Shown here: positions 27,584 to 37,119 of the stretch, one piece after another | Numbering within the stretch: position 1 is the first letter of the stretch | Layout: each line of letters begins with the position of its first letter | Source: Rubripirellula sp. | Lineage (GTDB): Bacteria > Planctomycetota > Planctomycetia > Pirellulales > Pirellulaceae | Length of the DNA stretch: 60,155 nucleotides | Assembly (NCBI GenBank): GCA_012270065.1 | Contig: JAAXJB010000119.1 | Span: 20,274-80,428 of the forward strand | Direction: 5' to 3' | Notes under the pieces: generated by a model | What the model was told of the DNA's origin: nothing | Seen by the model: the letters and a program-made list of their open reading frames with translations, nothing else | Database searches by the model: none | Position numbers and translations under genes: made by a program

Positions 27584-27751
27584 CACATACTCATCCGCAT
27601 TAAACTGTAGGGAACACGGGCCATTCTGCTGACCCTGCCGTCCTCCACTCTCCAGCACTGCACTCTGGAAACAGGATGCCACCGGCGGGCAAGGAATCTC
27701 AGCAGGATTTTGCGTACCGTGACCCACATAGTCTACCACCCCGAAACAATC

Positions 27752-29299
27752 ATGCTGATGAACTCGATGCCCCGACGCCTGACTTTCCCGCTACTGGCGA
27801 CCTGTTTTCTCTTTTTGGGCTTGCCACCATTTTCCGAATCGGCGGAGCGAAATGTACTGTTCATCATCACGGACGATGAAAGTCCAACGCTGGGCTGCTA
27901 CGGAGATCCGATCGCAAAAACCCCGGCGATTGATGCCGTTGCACGGGACGGAGTGATTTTCCGAAATGCATTTGCAACCACTGCCTCCTGCAGTGCGAGC
28001 CGCAGTGTTGTGATGAGCGGATTGCACAACCATCGCAATGGACAATACGGTCACCAACACCACTTCCACAAGTTTTCTTCGTTTCACAACGTAGTCCGGC
28101 TCGCCCTGCCGCGAGTCATGGCACGTGCCGGGTACCGCACAGGGCACATTGGAAAATATCACGTCGCACCTGAAACCGTTTACCAGTTTGAAACGAATCT
28201 GCGAGGCAACGGTCGAAATGCAGTGCAAATGGCGGAGGCAAGTCGTGAGTTCCTCACCAATCGAGAGGACGATCGACCTTTTTTTCTTTACTTTGCTACC
28301 TCGGATCCCCATCGCGGGGGAGGCAAAGACCAGACATCTCGACTGAAACTCAAACCGGATTTGTTCGGAAACAAACCAAATGACCAGGCGCATCCCGATG
28401 TCAACGAGGTCTTTTACGACCCCACTGAAGTCGTCATTCCCGCATTCCTCCCTGACACCGCAGAAACACGTGAAGAACTGGCGCAGTATTACCAGTCGTG
28501 TTCGCGGATCGACCAGGGAGTTGGGAGGCTGGTCAAGATCCTCAAGGAAGCAGATCTTTATGACAAAACGCTGATCATTTTCACCAGTGACCACGGCATG
28601 GCGTTCGCTGGGGGCAAGACAACGGTTTATGAGGGCGGTCTCAAAGTCCCGATGGTGGTTCGTGATCCTTACCAGACAAAACGTGGCATCGAATCAAACG
28701 CACTGATCAGCCACATCGATATCACACCCACGATTCTTGACTTCGGCAATGGGCTTGATCAGAAAACCAATGCTCCGAAAAACCCAATTGATGCTGACAA
28801 GTTCTGGAAAGAACGCGGTGAGGCTTTGAAGGAGAACCGCAATGGCCACAAAAAATTCAATTCCTATCATGGCAAGTCATGGCTGCACTGTCTCAGCAAA
28901 CCCGACGAGCCGCATCACGAAACCATTTTTGCATCTCACACTTTTCACGAAATCCAGATGTACTACCCGATGCGTGTTGTCCGCGACCAGCAATACAAAC
29001 TTATCTGGAATATCGCGTACCCGTTGCCATATCCATTCGCATCGGATCTTTGGGCAGCCAGCAGCTGGCAAGCACAATGGGCACGAGGCAAAGATGCCAA
29101 CTATGGAAACAAGACCGTTGGTCAGTACGTGCAGCGTCCCCAATTTGAACTTTTTGACATCGCTTCCGATCCCGACGAGACCACCAACCTGGCCGAAAGC
29201 CCTGGCCATCTGGACATTCTGAACAAGTACAAGAAAAAAATGAAACAGATGCAGAAAGAAATGGAAGACCCGTGGATCATGAAGTGGGACTACGAGTGA
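27752..29299 (+). CDS. Secreted sulfatase (CxAxR type, sulfamidase-like)
   Basis: A 515-residue sulfatase-fold protein with a signal peptide (RRLTFPLLATCFLFLGLPPF, cleaved near SESA). The metal site begins FIITDDESPTLGCYGD at residues 37-52. The maturation motif is C80-S-A-S-R84 in TASCSASRSVVMSG, so Ala replaces the more usual Pro. GKYHVAP and FTSDHGMAF are also typical. The architecture resembles the heparan N-sulfatase (sulfamidase) branch. Several starts are possible; I use the ATG at 27752. It is divergent from the DUF1570 gene and its stop overlaps the recQ stop by ten bases, tail to tail. Confidence 0.92.
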   Translation: MLMNSMPRRLTFPLLATCFLFLGLPPFSESAERNVLFIITDDESPTLGCYGDPIAKTPAIDAVARDGVIFRNAFATTASCSASRSVVMSGLHNHRNGQYGHQHHFHKFSSFHNVVRLALPRVMARAGYRTGHIGKYHVAPETVYQFETNLRGNGRNAVQMAEASREFLTNREDDRPFFLYFATSDPHRGGGKDQTSRLKLKPDLFGNKPNDQAHPDVNEVFYDPTEVVIPAFLPDTAETREELAQYYQSCSRIDQGVGRLVKILKEADLYDKTLIIFTSDHGMAFAGGKTTVYEGGLKVPMVVRDPYQTKRGIESNALISHIDITPTILDFGNGLDQKTNAPKNPIDADKFWKERGEALKENRNGHKKFNSYHGKSWLHCLSKPDEPHHETIFASHTFHEIQMYYPMRVVRDQQYKLIWNIAYPLPYPFASDLWAASSWQAQWARGKDANYGNKTVGQYVQRPQFELFDIASDPDETTNLAESPGHLDILNKYKKKMKQMQKEMEDPWIMKWDYE

Positions 29300-30771
29300 T
29301 CTTCGTCCTCACCGAGAAAATACCGATTCAGGAATTCTTTTCGGTCACCCTGTTCGGAAGCCAACTCGACCATTCCATAAAGTCTTTCCTGATCACGACG
29401 CTTTTTTTCGGCCAGAAACGCATCATCCTGAAACATCGGTGGTGGTGTCGCAATGATCTGAAAACAATCAGGTGGTCGCGGACCTGCGATCACACCCTGC
29501 CGATCCAACATCGAAATTGCAGTTGCTAACCGGTGATCATGGCGGCTTACACGCTGCAATCGGTCATTCATCCACTCCAAACCGAATCCACGACATTCCT
29601 CGGGGTGTTCCGTCATCAGGGTAATGACCCTTGAATAAAAATCGGCATCAGGATTGGCCCACTCGATGAATTGCATCTGGGTCATCAGATCACTCTGATC
29701 GTACAGCCAGAGGCACAGGCTGGAATTTCCATCACGTCCCGCCCGCCCAATTTCCTGATAATAGGACTCAACGGAACCCGGCGTCTCGGCATGCATGACG
29801 ATCCGGATGTCTTCTTTGTCCACTCCCATCCCAAATGCATTGGTTGCCAGCACCACATCTGCCTGCCCCGACATGAAGGCATTCTGAATCCTGCGTCGTT
29901 TGTCACGTGGCAAATCACCATGGTATTTGACATGATCGATGCCACGTGAAAGCAGCGCATCACTGAACCTCTCCAGTGTTTTGATCAAGGCAAAATAAAT
30001 GATCACGCTGCCATTCTGATATTCAGAATCCCGGAGTGTCGACTCAATGGCATCAAGCTTGTCAGCATCCCCCCACACCTCTCGAACATCCAACCTCAGG
30101 TTGGGTCGGTCGATTCCCTCGTGAAACAGCTGAATGTCATCAGCGGGAATTCCCAACTGCTGATAGATGTCAACCCGACACTCGGCAGTTGCGGTCGCTG
30201 TCAAGGCGATGGTCGTGGGTTCATGCAGCAATTCCCGGATCTCAGCCAACCTCGAATAGTCTGGCCGAAAATCGTGCCCCCACTGACTCACACAATGAGC
30301 TTCATCAACAGCCAGAAGTTTGATCTGACGACTTGCCAACACATCAAGAAAATCAGGCTTCCGAAATCTTTCCGGTGTCACGTACAGCAAGCGATATTTT
30401 CCCTGGGCAACCTCTGCGTATCGAGCCAGCCTCTGCTCGCGGTTCAATGACGAATTGACGAAAGCTGCATCTATCCCGCGCTTTTGGAGTGATTCCACCT
30501 GATCCTGCATCAAAGCGATCAATGGAGAGAGAACCAGGACAAGTTGTCGATCCACCTGATTCAAACTGAGTGCCGGAATCTGATAGCAGATCGATTTACC
30601 CATTCCTGTCGGCATCACAACCATGGCATGCTGACCATTTTCCACATGGCGGATGATTTCCGCCTGGCACCCCCGGAAGCTGGTGTATCCAAAATATCTG
30701 GACAACAGAGACTCCGCGTGGGGAAGCCCATTCAGATGATCGGAAGATTGCGAATCAGTTCTCTTATTCAT
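29290..30771 (-). CDS. recQ: RecQ-family ATP-dependent DNA helicase, short form
   Basis: RecQ helicases unwind 3'-tailed DNA in repair and recombination. Visible motifs: aromatic/Gln motif YFGYTSFRGCQAEII, Walker A MPTGMGKSICYQIP, DEAH-type box AVDEAHCVSQWGHDF, the SAT-like LTATATAECR, and motif VI QEIGRAGRDGN. The ATG at 30769-30771 gives 493 residues. After the helicase core there is a winged-helix-like stretch (PEECRGFGLEWMNDRL, then AISMLDRQGVIAG). The protein then ends at RKEFLNRYFLGE, where canonical RecQ has CRR..LL.YFGE leading into the zinc-binding cysteines. So neither that Cys cluster nor an HRDC domain is present. Confidence 0.9.
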   Translation of the reverse strand: MNKRTDSQSSDHLNGLPHAESLLSRYFGYTSFRGCQAEIIRHVENGQHAMVVMPTGMGKSICYQIPALSLNQVDRQLVLVLSPLIALMQDQVESLQKRGIDAAFVNSSLNREQRLARYAEVAQGKYRLLYVTPERFRKPDFLDVLASRQIKLLAVDEAHCVSQWGHDFRPDYSRLAEIRELLHEPTTIALTATATAECRVDIYQQLGIPADDIQLFHEGIDRPNLRLDVREVWGDADKLDAIESTLRDSEYQNGSVIIYFALIKTLERFSDALLSRGIDHVKYHGDLPRDKRRRIQNAFMSGQADVVLATNAFGMGVDKEDIRIVMHAETPGSVESYYQEIGRAGRDGNSSLCLWLYDQSDLMTQMQFIEWANPDADFYSRVITLMTEHPEECRGFGLEWMNDRLQRVSRHDHRLATAISMLDRQGVIAGPRPPDCFQIIATPPPMFQDDAFLAEKKRRDQERLYGMVELASEQGDRKEFLNRYFLGEDEDHS

Positions 30772-31077
30772 CCCGTCATGCTGTCGATCGAAACTCCAAT
30801 CAACAACCCCGTATCTATTCCTGCAACCAGACTTCAGCCAAGGAAGATCGAAACTCAAAAGCCTGGGCGTCTGGCCAGTACTGTCGCCTGAAGAAGTTTT
30901 CCTCAGCCACACGAAATGATCATCGGTTTTTCCGACTTTTGTACCTTCAAGAACCCCGGATTTCTTTGCATTGTACTAGCAAACCCATCATAACGGTGCC
31001 GTGCCTATCGGGACGTTCGCGACCCTCAGGCCAAACTGGTCTTGTTTTATTGTTTTCATCTTTACAGAGACTTCACC
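30772..31077. other. Divergent promoter region of recQ and the GspE-like gene
   Basis: About 305 bp without a convincing gene. On the plus strand TTGCAT, 17 bases and CATAAC (near 30968-30996) is a weak promoter match for the GspE-like gene. Nothing else stands out. Confidence 0.35.
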
Positions 31078-32322
31078 ATGTCAGACGAAGAAGTGATTGA
31101 CTTTGAACAAATTGAAGCTGAGACGGAACTGGCAGCACCTGAGATCTTTGCGGGCAATCTGCTTGAATGGGCAGTTGAGAGAAAGGCGAGCGACCTTTTC
31201 ATCTCAGATGAAGAACAAGCGGTATCAGTCGGCATTCGTCGCTTGGGGCGGGTCGAACACGTACGGAAACTGTCACGCGATTATGGACGTCGGCTGCAGG
31301 GACACGTTCGTGTTCTGGCTGGTGGAGATCCGGGGGAAATGATCCGCCCAACTGAGGGCAGAGGCATCACCGTCACACCGGGCGGCCGTAAAATCGACCT
31401 TCGGCTCAGCAGCATGCCAACACTTCATGGCCAAGATGTAGCGATCAGGCTGTTTGACCCAGTCAGCGGCATTCGCAGCCTCGACGAACTCGGATACGAC
31501 GATTCCGAATTATCGCTCATGCGACAACTGCTACGAGAACCATCTGGCCTGATTCTCGTTGCAGGCCCTGTTGCCAGTGGCAAGTCCAGCACGTTGTATG
31601 CGATGGTCGATGAACTGAACGACGGGACTCGAAAAATTCACACGCTCGAAGACCCCATTGAACATGCAATTCCAGGCGTCGTCCAATCCCAGATCAATGA
31701 GCGGGCCAAACTAGGTTATGCAGAACTACTTTCAACTGTTTTGCGTCACAGCCCCGACGTGATCATGATTGGTGAAATTCGTGATGCAAAAACTGCAGCC
31801 ACGGCAATTCGGGCAGGTTCCAGTGGCCAGCTTGTCCTCGCCACCATCCACGCCCGTTCTGCAGCAGAAGCCATCGATTCCATGCTGCATCATGGTGTGA
31901 GCCCAAAAGCCATTTCACAAGCACTGCTGGGCTCTATCAACCAACGACTCGTGGGTAAAATCTGTTCGGAATGTGGCGAGCAACTGCCCGGTCAAAAACC
32001 TGAAGTGGAAACGCGTGTTGCGAGTCGCCTGGGCGACCAGTCTGCCGAACTGTGGAAAACAACAGGATGTGATACCTGCTACGGCAACGGGTTTGAACAA
32101 ATGACCTGTGTTCCCGAGATTCTCGCGATCAATCGTACGCTCAAGGACGTCATCGCAAGTGGCTCTACTGCTGTGAATCTTGAAGATGCTGCCAAGAACG
32201 ACGGCATGCTTTGCATGGCCGAATCACTTGCTGCTCGGGTCTATCGTGGTGAAACAACGGCTCATGAAGCACACCGTGTGATACCAGCACCTCACTTCGC
32301 AAAACTGCGAATGACCGTCTGA
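31078..32322 (+). CDS. GspE/PilB-type secretion or pilus assembly ATPase
   Basis: A cytoplasmic hexameric ATPase of the type II secretion/type IV pilus family. From the ATG at 31078 (414 residues): Walker A GPVASGKSS at 163-171, Asp box LEDPIEH from 190, Walker B VIMIGEIRD at 228-236, His box ATIHAR near 256, and a zinc tetracysteine motif with Cys296, Cys299, Cys331 and Cys334. The tetracysteine marks GspE/PilB rather than PilT. It is shorter than usual and lacks the first N-terminal domain (N1). No pilin, inner-membrane or secretin gene lies next to it; the secretin-like protein at 49894 is far away. Which machine it powers is unknown. Confidence 0.88.
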   Translation: MSDEEVIDFEQIEAETELAAPEIFAGNLLEWAVERKASDLFISDEEQAVSVGIRRLGRVEHVRKLSRDYGRRLQGHVRVLAGGDPGEMIRPTEGRGITVTPGGRKIDLRLSSMPTLHGQDVAIRLFDPVSGIRSLDELGYDDSELSLMRQLLREPSGLILVAGPVASGKSSTLYAMVDELNDGTRKIHTLEDPIEHAIPGVVQSQINERAKLGYAELLSTVLRHSPDVIMIGEIRDAKTAATAIRAGSSGQLVLATIHARSAAEAIDSMLHHGVSPKAISQALLGSINQRLVGKICSECGEQLPGQKPEVETRVASRLGDQSAELWKTTGCDTCYGNGFEQMTCVPEILAINRTLKDVIASGSTAVNLEDAAKNDGMLCMAESLAARVYRGETTAHEAHRVIPAPHFAKLRMTV

Positions 32323-32399
32323 ACCCTGAATCCCCGGAAATCGGATTCTCGGAAATCAGCACTCAGGATTTCCGGAACAGACCTTGAGCAACACCAAAC

Positions 32400-32440
32400 A
32401 AAAAAGGCGGTCGACCATCTCCGGTCCACCGCCTTTTTTT
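32400..32440. terminator. Bidirectional terminator between the GspE-like gene and rpoC
   Basis: AAAAAA then GGCGGT-C-GACC, a six-base loop, GGTC-C-ACCGCC and seven T residues. The stem (6 bp plus 4 bp with an internal mismatch) is flanked by A-tract and T-tract, so it can end transcription both ways. It lies 78 bases after the plus-strand gene and 25 after rpoC. Confidence 0.93.
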
Positions 32441-32464
32441 ATGAGATCAAAAATCTGACACCAA

Positions 32465-35400
32465 TCAATCCTGCGTGTCGCCGGATGCAGATTCGTCGGA
32501 GCCAGTTGCTGGATCGGAGGGTTCTGTTGACGCCTCTGCAACAGGTGCCTCTGCGATGGGTGTCTCGCTCACCGGTGCCTCGGCGACCAAGGTATCGTCA
32601 ACAGGCTGAGCCGCTGGTGCATCCATCCCGAGCATGTCTGCGATCTGGGCGTCGCCCTGTGCATCACCTGTCGTCGCGCCATGGTCAGCGTTCAACAAGG
32701 GGAAGCTTTCCTCCAACGTCTGCACAGGACCACTGGCAAGTTCTTCCAGAGCTTCACGACGATAGTTGACCTCGGATTCCTGGAAGATCCGGAATCCGGT
32801 CCCCGCTGGAATGAGGTGGCCCAGAATCACGTTCTCTTTCAAACCAACCAGCTTGTCGACTTTCCCAGCCAGAGCGGCTTCAGTCAGAACTTTGGTTGTT
32901 TCCTGGAAGGAAGCAGCACTGATGAAACTGTTGGACTGCACGGCTGCTTTGGTGATACCAAGCAACTGCGTACTGGCCGTTGCACTCTTTGGACGTTTGC
33001 CTTTGGCAATCGTTCCACCAAGAGCCTCAATCTGGGCATTGGTTTGCTCAAAGGTCTCTTTCGGGATGATCGTATCCTTGGTGAAGTCGCTGTCACCTGG
33101 GTTGGTGATCTTGATGCAACCACTGAGCTCTTCATTTGCTTTCCGGAACTGGAAGCGGTCCATGACAAGTCCGGGCAGCAGGCTGGTATCACCAGAGGTT
33201 TCGATTTTCACTTTACGCAACATGCGTGCGATGATGATTTCGCAGTGCTTGTCGTTGATCTCAACCTTTTGCGACTGGTAAACCTGCTGGATTTCGTGAA
33301 GCAGATACTGCTGAACAGCCTCTTCTCCTGACACGCGTAGAATGTCGTGTGGCACAAGTGGCCCATCAACGAGAGCCTGACCGGCTTTGACCATGTCCCC
33401 ACTGTGTACCTGGAAGTGCTTTCCGTGTGGTACAAGGTGTTCGCGTTCAATCCCGGATTCACTTCGAACGATGATGGTTCGCTTACCACGCTTTCGTTCT
33501 TTCAGAATTTCGACTTCACCATCAACTTCTGCGATCACCGCAGGATCTTTTGGCTTGCGGGCTTCGAAGATTTCCGTGACTCGTGGCAAACCGCCTGTGA
33601 TGTCAGAAACACCACCGGTGTCACGCGGCATCTCGGCGAGCACGGTCCCGGGCTGAATGTCATCACCTTCCTTGACCATGATCATGGCGCGTTCCGGGAG
33701 GTACTGTACATCAAGAGCTTTGCGTTCCTCCCCGCTGGTGTCTTCAACAACGATCTGTGGATGGAGATCACCCTTGTGATCAACGATCATCATCCGCATG
33801 TTCCCACTGGCTTCTCTTTCGACACGCATCGTTTCACCTTCAACGATGTCTTCGAAACGCACCTTACCTGGAACCTCGGAAAGAATCGGAATGGAATATG
33901 GGTTCCATTCGCACAGGACAGCTCCCTCTTTCACTTTCTTGCCTTCCTTGACTCTCAAAGTCGCACCGGTCGGCACAGGGTAGGACTCGATTTCACGACC
34001 GCGGTCATCCACGATGGCAATTTCACCGTTTCGAGTCAGCACAATCTGCTCGCCCGCCGTATTTTCGACCGCTCGCATTCGGGTCAGGCGAATCTCACCA
34101 GCCTTCTTCGACTTGATGTCCGACTCAACCGATTGCTTGCTCACGCTACCACCGATGTGGAAGGTACGCATGGTCAGCTGTGTGCCGGGCTCGCCGATAC
34201 TTTGGGCAGCAATGATGCCAACCGCCATTCCTTCTTCGACCAGAGCACCGGTCGACATGTCCATGCCGTAACAACGTCGACAGACACCCAGTGGTGCATC
34301 ACAGGTCATTGGCGTGCGGACTTGAATTTTTTCAAGTCCCATCGCCTCGATCTTGCGGGCAATCTCGGGTGTGATCATCTCATTCTCAGCCACGATGACT
34401 TCGTCTGTGACAGGATTCACAATGGACTGACGACTGACACGACCGTTGATCGAATCGACGAGGCTGACCTCCACCTTCTCACCGCGATAGACAACACCTT
34501 TCGTGATTCCCTGCGTTGTGAAGCAGTCATCCATGGTGACCACCACGTTCTGAGCCACGTCAGCCAGTTTACGGGTCAGGTAACCACTATCAGCAGTCTT
34601 GAGTGCTGTATCTGCCAGACCTTTCCGGGCACCATGGGTGGAACTGAAGTATTCCAGAACCGACAGGCCTTCACGGAAGTTTGCCTTGATCGGAGTTTCA
34701 ATGATTTCACCGGTTGGTTTGGCCATCAAACCACGCATGCCGGCCAACTGGCGGATCTGCTCGATACCACCACGAGCACCCGAGTGCGACATCAGGAACA
34801 CGGGATTGACATACCAGCCACCTTCACGGACATCATTTTTCATGGCGTCCATCATGTCCTTGGTGATCGCTTCACGAGCATTGGTCCACTCGTCCAACAC
34901 ATGGTTGTACCGTTCCTGTCCACTCATCAAACCACGGTCGTAGTTCTTCTTGAGTTTCATGACTTCCTTCTCAGCACTCTTGATGAAGGACGTCTTCGTG
35001 TCTGGCGTGACGAGGTCGTCTGTTGCGAACGACAAACCACTTCGAGTCGATTCACTGAAGCCCATCTGCATCATGTCATCCAGCAGATGGATGGTTGCGC
35101 GTCGGCCGAGACGCTGGTAACAGTCACTGATTGCACCAGCCAAATCCCCACTTCTCATGGGCTGGTTGTAGAAATCCATGCCGTCAGGCAGCATTTCATT
35201 GAAACGAACGCGTCCTGGAGTCGTCTCAATGACAGCTCCATAAACACCGGAATCGTCATCGGTTTTCAGCCGTTGGAACTTGGGCAGACGCATTTTCACT
35301 TTTGCATGCAGGGCAACGACACCCTGAGCAAAAGCGAGATCCAATTCGTCGTAACCGGCAAACACCATGCCCTCTCCAAGTTGATCGGGCATGTCAACAG

Positions 35401-36937
35401 TGGTGTAGTAGCAACCCATCACGATGTCCTGGGAAGGACTCATGATCGGCTTACCATTGGATGGTGCGAACACATTGTTGGTGCTCATCATCAGAGTGTG
35501 GGATTCGACCTGTGCCTCAATCGAGAGCGGCAGGTGAACTGCCATCTGGTCACCATCGAAGTCGGCATTGAAACCTTTGCAGACCAGCGGATGCAGGTGG
35601 ATGGCGTTTCCTTCTACCAGGGTAGGCTCAAAAGCCTGAATCCCCATGCGGTGCAAAGTTGGAGCACGATTCAACAGCACTGGATGATTGGTGATTACCT
35701 GCTCGAGGATATCCCAGACTTCTTCGTCTTTCCGTTCCAACATTTTCTTGGCCGATTTGATGGTATCGGCATGACCCAACTCTTTGAGTCGTCGAATGAT
35801 GAAAGGCTGGTAGAGTTCCAGTGCGATTTTCTTTGGCAGCCCGCACTGATGAAGTTTCAATCGTGGACCGACAACAATCACGCTTCGAGCCGAATAGTCG
35901 ACACGTTTACCGAGCAGATTCTCGCGGAAACGTCCCTGCTTCCCTTTGATCATGTCGGTCAGGGATTTCAGTGGGCGATTTGACGAACCCAGCACGGGGC
36001 GTTTGCAGCGGTTGTTATCGAACAAAGCATCGACCGACTGCTGAAGCATCCGTTTCTCATTACGGATGATCACTTCCGGGGCATTCAGATCAACCAGTTT
36101 CCGCAGGCGGTTGTTACGGTTGATGATCCGTCGATACAAGTCATTGAGGTCACTGGTTGCAAAATTTCCGCTGTCCAGCAGAACGAGCGGACGGAGATCC
36201 GGAGGGATCACCGGAATCACATCGAGAACCATCCACTCCGGCCGGTTATCGCTATCGCGGATGGACTCGACAATTTTCAGCCGGTTGATCAGATCTTTCT
36301 TCTTCTGCTTTGACCCGGTTTCATCAAGTTCAACACGCAATTGTTCGGACAGTTGAACGAGATCGAGTTTATTGAGAAGTTTTCGAACGGCCTCTGCTCC
36401 CATGTCAGCCTCAAAGGAGCCATCGCCGTACTGCGTCCGCGCTGCACGATACTCTTCCTCGGTCAGCAGCTGCTGCGGTTCCAACTCGGTGGTACCCGGA
36501 TCGATCACCACGTAGTCCTGGAAGTAAATCACCTTCTCCAGCGAACTGGTCTTCATATTCAGAAGGTTTCCGAGCCTTGAAGGCATGGCCTTGAAGAACC
36601 AGATATGGACTACTGGGGCAGCGAGTTCGATATGCCCCATCCTTTTACGACGAACACGACTGTGCGTGACCTTCACGCCACACCGGTCACAGATCATGCC
36701 CTTGTATTTCATTCCACGATACTTGCCACACGCACACTCCCAGTCCTTCTCAGGTCCGAAGATACGCTCGCAGAACAAGCCATCCTTCTCAGGACGGTAG
36801 GTCCGGTAGTTGATCGTCTCGGGTTTTTTCACCTCCCCGAATGACCAACTCTTGATGTCCTGGGGACGAGCCAGTGAAATCCGAACCGATGCGTAATCGT
36901 TGATGCGATCGTAGCTGTTGGATTCGCCAATCGACAT
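32465..36937 (-). CDS. rpoC: DNA-directed RNA polymerase, beta' subunit
   Basis: The catalytic beta' subunit, 1490 residues. The active-site motif [12 protein letters not shown] is encoded near 35540-35575. The N-terminal zinc ribbon ([20 protein letters not shown]) and the second zinc cluster with CDAPLG and CRRCYG are present, as are [14 protein letters not shown] and the bridge-helix/trigger-loop region ([34 protein letters not shown]-like segments). The ATG has AGGAG nine bases upstream. After the conserved end (about residue 1430) there is an acidic, Ala/Pro/Glu-rich tail of about 55 residues with repeated APV-E-type words. Cotranscribed with rpoB, 182 bp upstream. Confidence 0.98.
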   Translation of the reverse strand: MSIGESNSYDRINDYASVRISLARPQDIKSWSFGEVKKPETINYRTYRPEKDGLFCERIFGPEKDWECACGKYRGMKYKGMICDRCGVKVTHSRVRRKRMGHIELAAPVVHIWFFKAMPSRLGNLLNMKTSSLEKVIYFQDYVVIDPGTTELEPQQLLTEEEYRAARTQYGDGSFEADMGAEAVRKLLNKLDLVQLSEQLRVELDETGSKQKKKDLINRLKIVESIRDSDNRPEWMVLDVIPVIPPDLRPLVLLDSGNFATSDLNDLYRRIINRNNRLRKLVDLNAPEVIIRNEKRMLQQSVDALFDNNRCKRPVLGSSNRPLKSLTDMIKGKQGRFRENLLGKRVDYSARSVIVVGPRLKLHQCGLPKKIALELYQPFIIRRLKELGHADTIKSAKKMLERKDEEVWDILEQVITNHPVLLNRAPTLHRMGIQAFEPTLVEGNAIHLHPLVCKGFNADFDGDQMAVHLPLSIEAQVESHTLMMSTNNVFAPSNGKPIMSPSQDIVMGCYYTTVDMPDQLGEGMVFAGYDELDLAFAQGVVALHAKVKMRLPKFQRLKTDDDSGVYGAVIETTPGRVRFNEMLPDGMDFYNQPMRSGDLAGAISDCYQRLGRRATIHLLDDMMQMGFSESTRSGLSFATDDLVTPDTKTSFIKSAEKEVMKLKKNYDRGLMSGQERYNHVLDEWTNAREAITKDMMDAMKNDVREGGWYVNPVFLMSHSGARGGIEQIRQLAGMRGLMAKPTGEIIETPIKANFREGLSVLEYFSSTHGARKGLADTALKTADSGYLTRKLADVAQNVVVTMDDCFTTQGITKGVVYRGEKVEVSLVDSINGRVSRQSIVNPVTDEVIVAENEMITPEIARKIEAMGLEKIQVRTPMTCDAPLGVCRRCYGMDMSTGALVEEGMAVGIIAAQSIGEPGTQLTMRTFHIGGSVSKQSVESDIKSKKAGEIRLTRMRAVENTAGEQIVLTRNGEIAIVDDRGREIESYPVPTGATLRVKEGKKVKEGAVLCEWNPYSIPILSEVPGKVRFEDIVEGETMRVEREASGNMRMMIVDHKGDLHPQIVVEDTSGEERKALDVQYLPERAMIMVKEGDDIQPGTVLAEMPRDTGGVSDITGGLPRVTEIFEARKPKDPAVIAEVDGEVEILKERKRGKRTIIVRSESGIEREHLVPHGKHFQVHSGDMVKAGQALVDGPLVPHDILRVSGEEAVQQYLLHEIQQVYQSQKVEINDKHCEIIIARMLRKVKIETSGDTSLLPGLVMDRFQFRKANEELSGCIKITNPGDSDFTKDTIIPKETFEQTNAQIEALGGTIAKGKRPKSATASTQLLGITKAAVQSNSFISAASFQETTKVLTEAALAGKVDKLVGLKENVILGHLIPAGTGFRIFQESEVNYRREALEELASGPVQTLEESFPLLNADHGATTGDAQGDAQIADMLGMDAPAAQPVDDTLVAEAPVSETPIAEAPVAEASTEPSDPATGSDESASGDTQD

Positions 36938-36954
36938 ATTGTTGTGCTCCTGGT

Positions 36955-37055
36955 CGGCCGTTGGTGGCCGTTTCCGTGACTGAGACTCTTCTGGCTTGAT
37001 ATCTGACTAGGACAAATCGAGATGAAACTGATTCATTTTCGTTTCCGCCCTAGTC
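36955..37055 (-). promoter_or_regulatory. Inverted repeats in the rpoB-rpoC spacer
   Basis: The 182-bp spacer contains GACTAGG (37005-37011) pairing with CCTAGTC (37049-37055), and nested inside it GAAAC (37024-37028) pairing with GTTTC (37041-37045). A separate hairpin CGGCC-GTTGGT-GGCCG lies at 36955-36970. In the rpoBC transcript these could fold into a two-level stem followed by a small hairpin just before the rpoC ribosome-binding site. Function unknown; a processing or regulatory site is possible. Confidence 0.4.
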
Positions 37056-37119
37056 GCCGCATTTTTTCTGTAAACCTGATTTACGGATGGGTTTGGCAAC
37101 CGATGCATTGAACCGACTG

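Noticed and set aside
33347-35983. An 878-codon open frame on the plus strand, antisense to rpoC
   Set aside because: It lies entirely inside rpoC, shows no domain, signal peptide or ribosome-binding site, and is rich in His and Thr as expected for a reverse-complement shadow of a highly biased gene.
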